This document shows positions 20,405 through 30,060 of a stretch of DNA of 64,000 bases, piece by piece (the stretch's first letter is position 1; each line of letters begins with the position of its first letter). The notes beneath the pieces are model-generated. The model was not told the DNA's origin. It searched no databases and saw only the letters and a list, made by a program, of their open reading frames with translations. The position numbers and the translations under genes are program-made. Location: assembly GCA_963780795.1 (NCBI GenBank), contig CAWADH010000009.1:295325-359324 (forward strand), in the 5' to 3' direction. This stretch comes from DATJGR01 sp963780795 (GTDB lineage: Bacteria; Pseudomonadota; Gammaproteobacteria; Pseudomonadales; Azotimanducaceae).

Positions 20405-21235
20405 ATGCCGCTCTTGCTTGAGCGAGGGATTATTCTGGCTATTGCGCTCAGCCTACTCGCGGCGGGTTGCGGTTCCAACGACAACGGAAAGGGCGAATCA
20501 TCGGGCCAGGCGGCGCTGGAATTCGTCGCTAATCCCAGTACGGTGACCGTCGGTGCGAATACATGGCTTTCATGGTCCGGACACAACGCCACGTCATGTC
20601 AGGCGTCGGATGGGTGGTCGGGACAACGACCTGCGAGCGGCGGTTTTCGAACGCCTCCACTGACGAAAACCACCACCTACACACTCAACTGCACAGGACC
20701 CAGAAGCGGCTCGTTGGCACGCGTAACAGTTGTCGTGAGTGGAGACGCTCCCGGCGCAGCTGAAGAGGCGCCACAGGTTTCGCTACGCAGTCAGCTCGGA
20801 TCGATTCCGTCGAATGGCAGTACTGTTCTCGAGTGGACGGCGCCGATGGCACAACAGTGCACTGCGTCAGGCGGTTGGAGTGGAACGAAGGCGAATCGAG
20901 GTTCACAGAAAATCGCCGGTCTGAAGGCAGATTCCACTTTTACGCTGAGCTGCGAAGGACCTGGCGGAACTGGCATCGCGATGACACAAATGATGGTGCA
21001 ACGAGCTACGTTGCGCTGGGCAGGTAGCGCATCGAGCCATAGCGCGTTCCGAATTCTGTGGGGGAAACGGGCGGATCAACCGGAAAACCAGATCACTGTC
21101 AGCGATCCAAAGGCTCGCGAGCGCGTCATCGATCTCCCCGGAGCAGGTACCTACTATTTCATCCTCGCGACGTTAGATGCGACCAACAAGGAACTCAGTC
21201 GCTCGAACACCGCGTCGAAAATCTTACCGCCTTGA
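20405..21235 (+). CDS. Lipoprotein with two Ig-like repeats and C-terminal FnIII-like domain
   Basis: A 276-residue exported lipoprotein. The signal peptide ends in the lipobox LAAGC. Two Ig-like repeats follow, about residues 36-112 and 122-199. Each has a WxxxxAxxC strand, a GWSG turn and a closing LxCxGPxG strand, so each could carry one disulfide. The C-terminal 75 residues (LRWAGSAS to SNTASKILPP) resemble a fibronectin type III domain. The start follows AGGGGG immediately upstream. The same repeat type recurs in the next gene, so the pair probably arose by duplication or shared domain spread. It is likely an outer-membrane-anchored adhesin or matrix-binding protein; the ligand is unknown. 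Confidence 0.8.
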   Translation: MPLLLERGIILAIALSLLAAGCGSNDNGKGESSGQAALEFVANPSTVTVGANTWLSWSGHNATSCQASDGWSGQRPASGGFRTPPLTKTTTYTLNCTGPRSGSLARVTVVVSGDAPGAAEEAPQVSLRSQLGSIPSNGSTVLEWTAPMAQQCTASGGWSGTKANRGSQKIAGLKADSTFTLSCEGPGGTGIAMTQMMVQRATLRWAGSASSHSAFRILWGKRADQPENQITVSDPKARERVIDLPGAGTYYFILATLDATNKELSRSNTASKILPP

Positions 21236-21374
21236 CGCCCGAGCGCATCAGCTGACTGACGCGCTCGGTGGCGAGCTTCTGATATCGAAGTCGGCAGAGT
21301 GCTGCGAGAACTTCTGATAACTGTCGAGCGGTTCACGCGGTCGAACTCTCCTTACAAATAAAATCCCTTCCATA

Positions 21375-21420
21375 ACAAATGGGGGATCGCGAAGAAACGC
21401 GTTTGTAGGGAGAGGCCCCC
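21375..21420 (+). promoter_or_regulatory. Possible structured 5' leader of the large Ig-repeat lipoprotein gene
   Basis: The leader contains ACAAA (21375-21379) complementary to TTTGT (21402-21406) around an inner CGCG-AAGAAA-CGCG hairpin. The bulged GGGGG (21381-21385) could instead pair with CCCCC (21416-21420), which abuts the ATG and would enclose the AGGGAGAGG ribosome site. Two mutually exclusive folds next to a start codon can control translation. This is seen only as base complementarity and matches no riboswitch class I know. Confidence 0.3.
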
Positions 21421-23514
21421 ATGCAGTATCGGCGGGTTCGACCATGCGTGCTGGCGTGTCTGTGCGCCGGAACTATGGCAATGCTCGGATGTGAAGGCGG
21501 CGGACGCAACGCGTCCAACAACGTGGTTCGCAGTGATCATGACGTAGTCGTCACCGGGTCAGTGGGTGATGGACCCGTCGTGGGTGCCGCGATCGAAGTT
21601 GTCGATGCTGACGGCTCCACAGTGTCGCAAGCGATCGGTGGTTCGTCGACATTCCACGCTTTGGTGCCTGCGAACACGGCATACCCGATACGACTGCGCG
21701 CCATCGGCGGCACCGACCTGGTGACCAACCGTGCGCCCGATTTCGCGTTGGAAACCGTGCTTGTGCGTCCTGATCAGGTTGTCGCGAACCTTTCTCCATT
21801 CAGCACGCTCGTGTCCCGGATCGCAGAATGTGCTGCGATGCCGCCGAACCAGGCGAAGCTAGCCAAGATCTGGGACCAGGTGATGTCCAATCACGGGATG
21901 GGATACGACCTCGAGCGGTTCGGTCATCCGGCTTGGACGCCGATGGCATCCGGCAATGCGATGCCATTCGTGCTTGCAAGCGAGGCGTTCGGCGAGTCGA
22001 TTCGCCGAACGCAAGAGGCACTCGCGAACTCACCAGAGGCGTTCGACATCGACGCGGTGCTCAAAGCACTTGCGTGTGATTTGACCGACGGGTCGCTGGA
22101 TGGCAGGGGCGATGGATCTTCGCCGCGAATCGCGGCGACGTTTCAGGTTGCATCAGCTGGAGTGCTTCTCGAAACAGTAACAAAACGCTTGAGGGTCGAC
22201 GGTTCCGATGCGACTGCGCGTCTCGATGCGGCGATGCAGGAAACGGGGTTCGGTGGCGGGAGCGTGGTCGATGTGGATCTGAATCCGTTGCTGATGCGAC
22301 AAGCTCGCGACCGACTGGCGACGTTGCTGGGTAGGGTGCCTGGAGACCTTGTCGCACGCTTGCTGCGGTTGTTCGACCAAACTCCGACGGCCGACCTGTC
22401 CCAGGTCATCGCGGCGAATCTCAGTGATACCGATTTGAACGCGTTCACGAACGTGGCGCATGCTGTTGCGATCGCGGACGACGGGGTGCTTGAGACGGTA
22501 CTCGTGAGTGCGAACCCGCCGTCCGATCCAATCCCACCGGTCGTCTCGCTTGGTGCGTCCCCGGCGAATATCGGTGTGGGTGAAACGGCGCGAGTCTCCT
22601 GGGCTACTGTCGAAGCTCAGGCGTGCTGGGCAACGGGCGCGTGGGCAGGCGAGCAACCACTGGAGGGCAGCTACACGACCTCGCCACTCACGATTCCGAA
22701 GCGGTACGGGTTGACGTGTACGGGATCCGGAGGAACGGTCAGTCAGGAGGTGAACGTCGAAGTGGCAGGCACGGCCCCTGCAGCCGCCCCACGAGTGGAG
22801 TTGAGCGCAACGCCGGCTACCGTGGCGCCCGGTGAGAGTGTGACGCTGGCCTGGACCTCGAGCGGAGCGACCGAATGCGCTGCGGGGGGCAGTTGGTCTG
22901 GAAACCGGCTGCCGCAAGGGAGCGTGGTTACCGGCCCGCTCGCGGCCGTCAGCAGTTTCTCGCTGGCGTGTGTTGGGCCCGGGGGGACTGCGAGCGACGT
23001 TGTCGGCGTGCTGGTCCGAACGTCACCAGTGCCGGAGGCGGTGACAAGCTCCATTCAGGCGTCCCCGCGATGGGTCGCTCGTGGCGCTTCCGCCACGCTG
23101 AACTGGAGCAGCAAGGGCGCCACTCAATGCAGCGCGTCTGGTGCCTGGAATGGCAGCCGACCTGCTGCCGGTACTGCAACGGTGGCGCCGGTGGCACTCG
23201 ACAGCACCTTTATTCTCACTTGCAGCGGCCCCGGTGGTAGCGTGGTTTCGAACGCCACCGTGTCGTTGCGTGCGGCGCGCCTGTCGTGGCGTGCCCTGGA
23301 TGAGCAGACGTCGGTCGCGGGCCTCGTCGGATTCCGCGTGTTCCATGGCACGACGCCTGGTATCTACGATCCGCCGATCACGGTCACTGACACCGCCGTC
23401 CGAGAACTCGAAATGGCTCTGGCGCCCGGGATTCATTATTTCGCGGTCGCTGCGGTCACCCCGAGCGGCAGTCTGGGAGCGCTTTCCAACGAGGTATCGA
23501 AGACCGTGGAGTAG
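21421..23514 (+). CDS. Large lipoprotein with three Ig-like repeats and FnIII-like C-terminus
   Basis: A 697-residue exported lipoprotein. The signal peptide ends at the lipobox MLGC. Residues 45-110 look like a carboxypeptidase-regulatory-like beta sandwich (VVVTGSVGDGPVVGAAIEV). Residues 110-370 are a mostly helical region of unknown type. Three Ig-like repeats follow at about 371-450, 457-533 and 542-617, each with paired Cys (AxxCxA and LxCxGPGG). A fibronectin-like domain from 618 ends the protein. Repeats match those of the neighbouring lipoprotein. The start is preceded by AGGGAGAGG inside a possible RNA hairpin. A cell-surface structural or adhesive role just upstream of an exopolysaccharide operon is plausible but unproven. 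Confidence 0.82.
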   Translation: MQYRRVRPCVLACLCAGTMAMLGCEGGGRNASNNVVRSDHDVVVTGSVGDGPVVGAAIEVVDADGSTVSQAIGGSSTFHALVPANTAYPIRLRAIGGTDLVTNRAPDFALETVLVRPDQVVANLSPFSTLVSRIAECAAMPPNQAKLAKIWDQVMSNHGMGYDLERFGHPAWTPMASGNAMPFVLASEAFGESIRRTQEALANSPEAFDIDAVLKALACDLTDGSLDGRGDGSSPRIAATFQVASAGVLLETVTKRLRVDGSDATARLDAAMQETGFGGGSVVDVDLNPLLMRQARDRLATLLGRVPGDLVARLLRLFDQTPTADLSQVIAANLSDTDLNAFTNVAHAVAIADDGVLETVLVSANPPSDPIPPVVSLGASPANIGVGETARVSWATVEAQACWATGAWAGEQPLEGSYTTSPLTIPKRYGLTCTGSGGTVSQEVNVEVAGTAPAAAPRVELSATPATVAPGESVTLAWTSSGATECAAGGSWSGNRLPQGSVVTGPLAAVSSFSLACVGPGGTASDVVGVLVRTSPVPEAVTSSIQASPRWVARGASATLNWSSKGATQCSASGAWNGSRPAAGTATVAPVALDSTFILTCSGPGGSVVSNATVSLRAARLSWRALDEQTSVAGLVGFRVFHGTTPGIYDPPITVTDTAVRELEMALAPGIHYFAVAAVTPSGSLGALSNEVSKTVE

Positions 23515-23766
23515 GTCGCTGCCGCAGCCGGTGCGGAGGCCTTACATACCCGGGATACGGGGTCTGGCCGCGCCTGACTAGACTGCTTCGACTTGAGCGT
23601 CCGAATGACGCCGAATCAGCCGCCGTTGGTTCTACCGCAGCTCACGCATCAGAATCATCCGACTGCAAGAAGGGCAAGATGCCCGACAGTCCGGCGTCGA
23701 CTCGTGGCCAATAGCAAGTGAGAATCAGCCTACGGGTTAGCGGTGAGCAGACAGGGGATGCATTAT

Positions 23767-24366
23767 ATGAAGAGTTCGAGTCGTTTTGGTTCCTGGTCGA
23801 CCCAGTTCGCATCGGTTGTTGTTGTCTTGGCGGCGACCTGTGGTGGCGCCGCGCGTGCGGCGGACGAGCCGGTCTCTGCGCCGCCGGACTATCGCATCGC
23901 CGCAGAGGACGTGTTGCAGATCTCCGTCTGGAAGGAAGAAGGTCTGGAGCGCGAGGTGATCGTGCGTCCGGACGGCGGGGTGTCATTTCCATTGGCCGGC
24001 AACGTCATTGCGGCCGGAAAAACACCGTCGGAGGTAGAGGCGGAAATTGCGACTCGTCTGCAGCGCTTCATCCCGGACGCCGTCGTAACTGTTTCTGTAG
24101 TGCGTCTCCAGGGGATGCGCGTATATGTCACCGGCCAGGTCAAAAATCCCGGCCAGTTCACCGTTGGGCGATACGTCGACGTGTTGCAGGCGATTACCCT
24201 TGCCGGCGGACTCACGCCGTTTGCCAAGGACGGCGACATCAAGATCATTCGGCGCGAAGGCGGCCGCGAGGTGATCCACAAGTTCAACTTCGGCGAGGTG
24301 CGGCGGGGAGACAACCTGAGCCAGAACATCGTGCTGCAGACCGACGACGTCGTGGTGGTTCCGTAG
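23767..24366 (+). CDS. Polysaccharide export protein, XrtA/PEP-CTERM-associated type
   Basis: A 199-residue short Wza-family protein that forms or gates the outer-membrane channel for exopolysaccharide. It has an N-terminal signal peptide ending near ARAADEP. The polysaccharide-export domain follows (DYRIAAEDVLQISVW, then VRPDGGVSFPLAGNV), and then one SLBB domain (MRVYVTGQVKNPGQF). Full Wza is about 380 residues with two SLBB domains. This short version is typical of exosortase A-associated exopolysaccharide clusters. There is no lipobox. ATG 23767 is chosen because AGGGG lies nine bases upstream; ATG 23758 is the alternative. It is the first gene of the assembly operon. Confidence 0.9.
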   Translation: MKSSSRFGSWSTQFASVVVVLAATCGGAARAADEPVSAPPDYRIAAEDVLQISVWKEEGLEREVIVRPDGGVSFPLAGNVIAAGKTPSEVEAEIATRLQRFIPDAVVTVSVVRLQGMRVYVTGQVKNPGQFTVGRYVDVLQAITLAGGLTPFAKDGDIKIIRREGGREVIHKFNFGEVRRGDNLSQNIVLQTDDVVVVP

Positions 24367-24385
24367 CGTGCGTGTCGGAGGGGAG

Positions 24386-25673
24386 ATGAATCACAAACAC
24401 GGCGCGTCGCGAAACGTTGGCGCTGCGGTGGCCGCGGCCGTCATCTGCGCGTATGTCGGTGGTAACGCCCACGCAGCATGGCAAATGGACGCGAACGCCA
24501 AGGTCGACTCGCAATACGACGACAACGTGAGACTGTCGACTGACGGCGAAGACAGCGCGATTGCAACGACCGCGGGCGGAGAACTTCACGTTCGCAACGT
24601 CACCGAAAGCTCCGATGTGGAGGCAGTTGCCGGCGCGAAGTACCTCACGTATTCGGGCTACAACGGCCCGGACCAACTCGACAACGAAGACATCGAATAC
24701 GGTGAAATTCACGCGCGTGTGCGCGGCTGAGCGATTGCAATGGGGACTTCAACAGCGCGGTGCGCCGCGACGTCCTGTTGCGTACTGTCGGGACAATCCT
24801 CGATCCGGGCGTCCACCAGGAACGCCAGGTGGGGGAACGCCTCCACCTGGCGATGGAACAGGCGGGGTCCCGATCGGGAACGGTGTCGGTTCGGACTGGA
24901 TGCGGGAAGCTCCAGGAGCAGGTGCGTCGGTCCGTACGCAGGCGTCTCCGTTCGTCGCTTATCAGTTGTCGCAGAAGGACGGACATGAGGCTCGGCTATA
25001 ACTATCTCGGCGTCGACTACGACAAGGAGAGCGCAACCGGACTCGAAGACAGCACGACGCAAGTCCGTCACGCTCGATTTGATCGAATCGGGTCATCGGA
25101 GCGTGACGTGGCGCGGTTCGGCTTCGGCGCCGCCCGCTTCGATCCGGACGACAATCCCGACTCCACCGATGCATACAGTTGTCGGTCGGATGGGACCGGG
25201 AATTTTCCGACCGCGTTCGAGCCGGAATGGACGTCGGCGCGCAGGTGTCGGAACGGGCTGGTGATACAAACTCCGGCTACCTGTTGCGCTTGCGCGCTTC
25301 GCGCACCACCGACGTCGGCGTGCTGCGCGCCCGCTTCATGCACTCACTGCAGCCCAGCGGGCTACGGCGATCTCGTCGAATCGGACACGTTGGATCTGAC
25401 GTATCAGGTCGATCTGTCGAGTCGTCTCGATCTGAACATCGACGGCAGTGGATATCGGACCCGCCAATCTTCGAATCAGAGTTCCAACGACAACAACGAG
25501 CGTGACTATGTGGAAATCGGTCCGGAGCTCACGTACGCATTCTTCGAGAGCCTGCGTGTCGGGGCTACTACCACTATCGATGGGTCGATCGACAGGATCC
25601 GAAGGCAGCGCAACAAGCAACGCGATCGGGCATCACCTTGACTTACCAGCCCATGCGGCAGTCTCTGATGTGA
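24386..25673 (+). pseudogene. Outer-membrane beta-barrel protein of the EPS operon (frame broken)
   Basis: The frame opens with a good ribosome site (GGAGGGGAG) and a signal peptide (AAAVICAYVGGNAHA), then DSQYDDNVRLS typical of the outer-membrane barrel protein found beside XrtA-type export genes. It breaks at about 24730 and again near 24810, 24985, 25090, 25170, 25370 and 25570. Piecing frames together gives alternating barrel strands such as LGYNYLGVDYDKES, ARFGFGAARFDPDDN, TLDLTYQVDLSSRLDLNIDG and YVEIGPELTYAFF. It ends SGITLTYQPM and a TGA at 25671-25673. The conserved amphipathic pattern in every piece argues for base-calling errors. It likely supports glycan passage across the outer membrane. 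Confidence 0.7.
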
Positions 25674-25703
25674 TGCATGAGCCGGCACGATGGCGTTTGA
25701 AAC

Positions 25704-27359
25704 ATGAGTGAATCAACCGAGCCGACCGAGTTCGGCGAGTACTGGGCCATCCTGTGGCGTCGGAAAAACTGGTTCATCGCGACCATTCGTCGGCGTGCTG
25801 GTGGTGGCCGCAGCGCTCGCCTTCCTGCTGCCGCCGGTCTACCGGTCCGAAGCAACGATTCTGATCGAGCGCCAGTCGATCCCGTCGGACGTCGTCGAGA
25901 CGACGGTTACCGGATATGTGCAGGAACAGATCGAACAGCTTCGCCAGCGCATAAACACGCGCACGAATCTGCTGCGGATCGCGGACCAGTTCGATCTGTA
26001 TCCAGGTCGACGCGAAGTCCGACCCGGATGATGTGTTCCAGGAGGTCGCGAAAAACATCGAAGTTCAGATGGTGGACGTTCAGGCAAGCAATCCCGATCA
26101 GGGCGGTCAGCGCGTCGCGACCATCGCGTTCACGGTCGCGTATAGCGCTGGTACGCCGGAAGTCCGCTCAAGCGGTGGCCAACGACCTGGTGGAGTGGTA
26201 TCCTGCTCCAACACAAAGCGGAACGAGAGGAGCGAGCAGCGGACGTTTCCGAATTTCTCGGCGCGGAAGCGGAGAAGCTGCGTGACGAAATTGCGACGCG
26301 CGAGAAGCAACTTGCGAACTTCAAGCAGGAAGAGATGCGTCAGCTTCCCGAGATGATGGATATGAATCTGCGGCTGTACGAAAAGACCGAGCAGGACATC
26401 AGCCACCACCGAAGAGTCGATCCGAACGCTGCAGGAGCGCATCGATGCGGATGCAGGCGGAATTGTCGCTCACGCCTGCCTACAAGGATGTCGTCGATGA
26501 CGCCGGCAAGCGGATGCTGACCGGCGATGAGCGATTGAGCTCGTTGACTGCAGAATATCTTCGAGCGTCGGCTCGATACTCGCCGGAACACCCCGACATC
26601 ATTCGTCTTACGTCGCGAGATTCGTTCGCATCGGCGCGCCAGACCGGTATGGGCGCGCGCACCGACGAATTGATGCAGGAACTCACGAAGCTGCAGGAGG
26701 CATTGCGTCAGGCCCGGCAGAAGTACTCTGAAGACCATCCTGAGGTGATCAAGCTCGAGAAGTCGGTGGCATCGGTCGAGCGCGCCTTCCAGGCGGCGAT
26801 GGTGCAGGGAGCCGGAGGAAGCCGAATGACCCTCGCGGCTCCCGCGGACAACGCCCGCTATGTCGACATTGAAGACCCAGATCGATGCGGCCGTGGGGGA
26901 TTTGAAAGACCGAACGGCAGAAACTCGAGATGTACAACGGCAAGCTCTCCGAATACGAGAACGCGTCTGTTCCAGACGCCGGTGGTCGAGCGCGACTTCA
27001 AGTCGTTGAGTAGAGACTACGAGAAGCGCGCAAGCCAAATATGCGGAGCTCACGAAGAAGCAGATGGAAGCAAAGCTGGCGCAGGAACTCGAATCGGGCA
27101 AAACAGCGAGCGATTCGTGTCTGTCGAGCGGTCCGAATTTGCCGACGAGTCCTGATCAGTCCAAACCGAATCGGCATCATTCTGCTTGGGGGGATTGTTT
27201 GCATTTGCTGCCGGGCTCGGATGCGTCACGGTCGTCGAGTATCAGGACAAGACCATTCGCAGTCGCGCGAGCGATTGCCGACATCATGGGTGCTCCGCCG
27301 CTGGCGGTGATTCCAGCAGATGAGCGGTGGCTGTATTCGCGAAGCGGGTGTCGAGATGA
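25704..27359 (+). pseudogene. Wzz-type chain-length determinant, XrtA-associated (frame broken)
   Basis: Inner-membrane co-polymerase that sets glycan length. Fragments in several frames give the Wzz layout: TEFGEYWAILWRRKNW, transmembrane segment VGVLVVAAALAFLLPPVY, the YRSEATILIERQSIPSDVV motif, and a long coiled-coil rich in Glu/Lys/Gln (about 26230-26800). The GNVR-like VVERDFKSLSRDYE follows, then a second membrane segment IGIILLGG/LFAFAAGLG and the tail ADIMGAPPLAVIP. At least eight frame changes occur. A final frame ends AVFAKRVSR with TGA 27357-27359, overlapping the kinase ATG (ATGA). The intact length would be about 550 residues, as expected. Residue patterns stay intact between breaks, so sequencing error is favoured. 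Confidence 0.75.
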
Positions 27360-28219
27360 GCGGAGCAACACCGTTCGATCACATCAGCCGGGCATTAGAG
27401 CGCGCGCAGAGCGAACAACGCAGCGTGCGCGGCTGGGTGCGTCCGACCTCCGATACACCGGCCGTAGAACTGACCATCGCGCCGAAATCAACCGTGAAAT
27501 TATCCGAGGCGCATCTGACGGAACGCCACATTCTGTGTGGCCGCGGAAAGGAAGATCCGGCCGTAGCGGACCGATACCGTTTGTTGCGCACGCGCGTCAT
27601 CCAGGCGCTCAAACTGAAGGACATGAACACGATCGGCGTAACGAGCCCTGGTCCCGAAGGACGGCAAGACACTGACCTCGATCAATCTCGCGATCAGCAT
27701 TGCGCGCGAAGGCGGATACAAGGTGGTGTTGATCGACGCCGACCTTCAGGAAGCCCACGCATCGGCCGATGACCTGGGGATTTCGGTGATCAAGGGGCTC
27801 GTCGACCACCTGTCATCGGATGTCGATTGTTCAGCGAGATCCTCGTTGCGACGAACATCCCGAATCTGGTCGATCGTGCCGGGGCGTCGCGGAGGAGGCG
27901 ACGCTCGCGGTGCCGGAATTGCTGAGTTCCGAAAAGATGCGTCATCTGATCGATCAGTTGCACGGGCGCGACCGGTGCATCGTCGTGGTGGATCTTCCGC
28001 CAGTGCGTCTTGGCGACGACGTCGTGGCGTTGGCACCCGTATCTCGATGGTTTGCTCATCGTCGTTCGCGAAGGGCGTAACCGCCATCAACGAAGTTGAA
28101 AGAATCGGTGGAGCTGTCTGAAGGACTTCCCGATTCTGGGCACCGTGCTCAACCAATCGTCGTCGCGCAAACTCCACTTCGAAGGCTACTACTATCACGG
28201 CGCGCCAGAACTCAAGTAG
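27356..28219 (+). pseudogene. Cytoplasmic BY-type tyrosine kinase, XrtA-associated (frame broken)
   Basis: Bacterial tyrosine autokinase that pairs with the chain-length protein and cycles by phosphorylation. It starts at an ATG overlapping the upstream stop. The first frame reaches NTIGVTSPGP. Removing base G27656 restores the Walker A sequence GPKDGKTLTS. The Walker A' segment VVLIDADLQ, the Walker B segment IVVVDLPPV and the late YLDGLLIVVREG follow across two or three more frame changes (about 27825, 27880, 28040). The C-terminus HFEGYYYHGAPELK carries the Tyr cluster that is autophosphorylated in this family. Without the membrane domain of Wzc, it fits the separate kinase used in XrtA clusters. 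Confidence 0.78.
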
Positions 28220-28236
28220 TACCGAATAGGTTCACG

Positions 28237-29190
28237 ATGTACGAGTCCTTCTACAAGTTCCAGCGTCCGCCGTTCATGGCCGTGCCCGATCCGGACATGT
28301 TGTTCATGACTCCGCAGCATCAGCGTGCGCTCGCGCTGCTCGAGTACGCGTTCATGGCCAGAGCTGGATTCTGCGTCGTGACCGGTGAAGTGGGCGCCGG
28401 AAAGACGACGCTCGTGCGGCGTCTATTGCAGAAGGTCGGTAATCAGGTCGAGGTGGGTCTGGTCAGCAATACCACCTGCGAGACATTCGAAGAGTTCATT
28501 CAGTGGATTCTGCTCGCGTTCGATCTCGATTATCGTGGAAAGAACAAGGTAGAACTGTACGACGCGTTCGTGCGGTATCTCGTGGAGCAGTTTCGCAAGG
28601 GCCGGCCGGTGACGCTGATCATCGATGAGGCGCAGCATCTCGGTCCGAAGTACCTGGAGCAACTGCGCATGTTGTCGAACGTGAACACCGAGAAGGGAAT
28701 GGTGCTGCAGACCATCCTCATCGGCCAACCTGAGCTTTGGGACGTGTTGCGTAGTCCGGAACTCAAGCAGTTTGCGCAGCGCATTTCGTACGACTACTTT
28801 CTTGGCCCCCTCGAGAGCCCCGAACTGACGGCCCAATACACCCGTCATCGGGTGGTCACAGCGGGCGGCTCTCCTGATCTGTTCGACGAAGACGTGTTTC
28901 CTCTGGTATGGGAGGCGTCGGGCGGTGTGCCGCGGTTGATCAATCTGATTTGTGACACGGCGCTGGTCTACGGATACGCGGAACAGCTGCCAACGATCCC
29001 GTTGAGGATCGTGAAGCAGGTGGTAAAGGACAAGGAAGTCAGTTTCGTCCCGGTGGGAGTTCACGCGCGAACTCGCGAAGACGTGTGCGATGGCGGTGGT
29101 GCGGATGCCAACGCGCTGAGCGCTTCGAGGTTGAAGCGGTCGTCGACGATCGAACGCGCCGTTCTGAGCATCAAGAAGGGAAACGAGTAA
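28237..29190 (+). CDS. XrtA/PEP-CTERM system-associated AAA ATPase (ExeA-like)
   Basis: A 317-residue ATPase starting MYESFYKFQRPPFMAVPD, the signature opening of the ExeA/GspA-like ATPase found in exosortase A exopolysaccharide operons. Walker A is GEVGAGKTT (50-58) and Walker B LIIDE (127-131). A sensor segment LRMLSNVNTEKG and a GGVPRLINLICD motif follow. The ATG at 28237 is preferred to the earlier in-frame start because it matches the family start and lies just after the kinase stop. The last 30 residues are variable. It probably energises or regulates assembly of the export machinery at the inner membrane. This is one of the few uninterrupted genes of this operon. Confidence 0.9.
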   Translation: MYESFYKFQRPPFMAVPDPDMLFMTPQHQRALALLEYAFMARAGFCVVTGEVGAGKTTLVRRLLQKVGNQVEVGLVSNTTCETFEEFIQWILLAFDLDYRGKNKVELYDAFVRYLVEQFRKGRPVTLIIDEAQHLGPKYLEQLRMLSNVNTEKGMVLQTILIGQPELWDVLRSPELKQFAQRISYDYFLGPLESPELTAQYTRHRVVTAGGSPDLFDEDVFPLVWEASGGVPRLINLICDTALVYGYAEQLPTIPLRIVKQVVKDKEVSFVPVGVHARTREDVCDGGGADANALSASRLKRSSTIERAVLSIKKGNE

Positions 29191-29196
29191 CGCGAA

Positions 29197-30051
29197 ATGA
29201 ACGACGTGCAACTCGAACGCCGCCTGCTTCCGCCGATTGTCCACATCGTGGCAGATCGCGGTTGGGCGGCGCTGTCGTTGAAAGAACTGTGGGATTACCG
29301 CGAGGTTGTGCTCTTTCTCGCGTGGCGCGACATTCAGGTGCGCTACAAGCAGACCATCCTCGGTGCAGCATGGGCGATCATTCAGCCGTTCACGTCGATG
29401 GTGATCTTCAGCATCATCTTCGGAAAGATCGCGAAAATGCCTTCGGACGGAATTCCCTATCCGATATTCAGCTATGCTGCGCTCGTGCCGTGGCTGTTCT
29501 TCGCCGACAGCGTCAACAAGGCCTCGAACAGCCTCGTCGGCAGCGCGGGGATCATGACCCGGATCTATTTCCCGAGGTTGGCCATGCCGATCTCGGCGAC
29601 CCTCGGAAATCTCGTCGATTTCGGACTGGCTTTCGTCGTGCTGCTCGGACTCATGGTGTACTTCGGCGTGACGCCGACGATGAACGTGGTGTGGCTCCCC
29701 TTGCTCCTTTTGTTGGCGCTGGCGACCGCATTGGGTGTGTCGTTCGTACTCGCCGCAATGAACGTCCAGTTCCGCGACGTGAAGTACGCGGTGCCGTTCC
29801 TGATTCAGTGCTGGATGTTCGCAACTCCCGTGGTCTATCCGGCGAGCCTGATCAAGGACCCGTTCTGGCAGGCAGCGTATGCGCTCAATCCGATGGTCGG
29901 CGTGATCGAAGGATTCCGGTGGGCGCTGCTCGGCACCGATACGGCGCCCGGGTTGTCGATCATCGTCTCGTCAATCGTCGCGGCATGTCTGCTCACGGGC
30001 GGGGCGTTGTACTTCAAACGGATGGAACGCACGTTTGCGGACGTGGTTTAG
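29197..30051 (+). CDS. ABC-2 type polysaccharide exporter permease (Wzm-like)
   Basis: A 284-residue ABC-2 permease with an N-terminal cytoplasmic segment LAWRDIQVRYKQTILGAAWAIIQP, the hallmark of Wzm/KpsM/RfbA-type glycan exporters. About six membrane helices follow, among them IFSIIFGKI, FGLAFVVLLGLMVY and LLLLLALATALGVSFVL. It begins six bases after the ATPase stop. The ATPase partner is the next gene. It would move an undecaprenyl-linked glycan across the inner membrane. Its presence inside a Wzz/tyrosine-kinase operon is unusual, because those are normally tied to the Wzx/Wzy route. Confidence 0.92.
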   Translation: MNDVQLERRLLPPIVHIVADRGWAALSLKELWDYREVVLFLAWRDIQVRYKQTILGAAWAIIQPFTSMVIFSIIFGKIAKMPSDGIPYPIFSYAALVPWLFFADSVNKASNSLVGSAGIMTRIYFPRLAMPISATLGNLVDFGLAFVVLLGLMVYFGVTPTMNVVWLPLLLLLALATALGVSFVLAAMNVQFRDVKYAVPFLIQCWMFATPVVYPASLIKDPFWQAAYALNPMVGVIEGFRWALLGTDTAPGLSIIVSSIVAACLLTGGALYFKRMERTFADVV

Positions 30052-30060
30052 GAAGGGTTG

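Noticed and set aside
21340..21420. Cyclic-di-GMP (GEMM) riboswitch upstream of the large lipoprotein
   Set aside because: The conserved GEMM core (GCAAAxCC and GACGCAAAGC) is absent. The leader structure is reported only as an unclassified hairpin.
23672..23684. GGGCA-AGA-TGCCC hairpin before the export gene as a terminator
   Set aside because: A perfect 5-bp stem, but no T-run follows; the next bases are GACAGTCC. Probably chance in GC-rich DNA.
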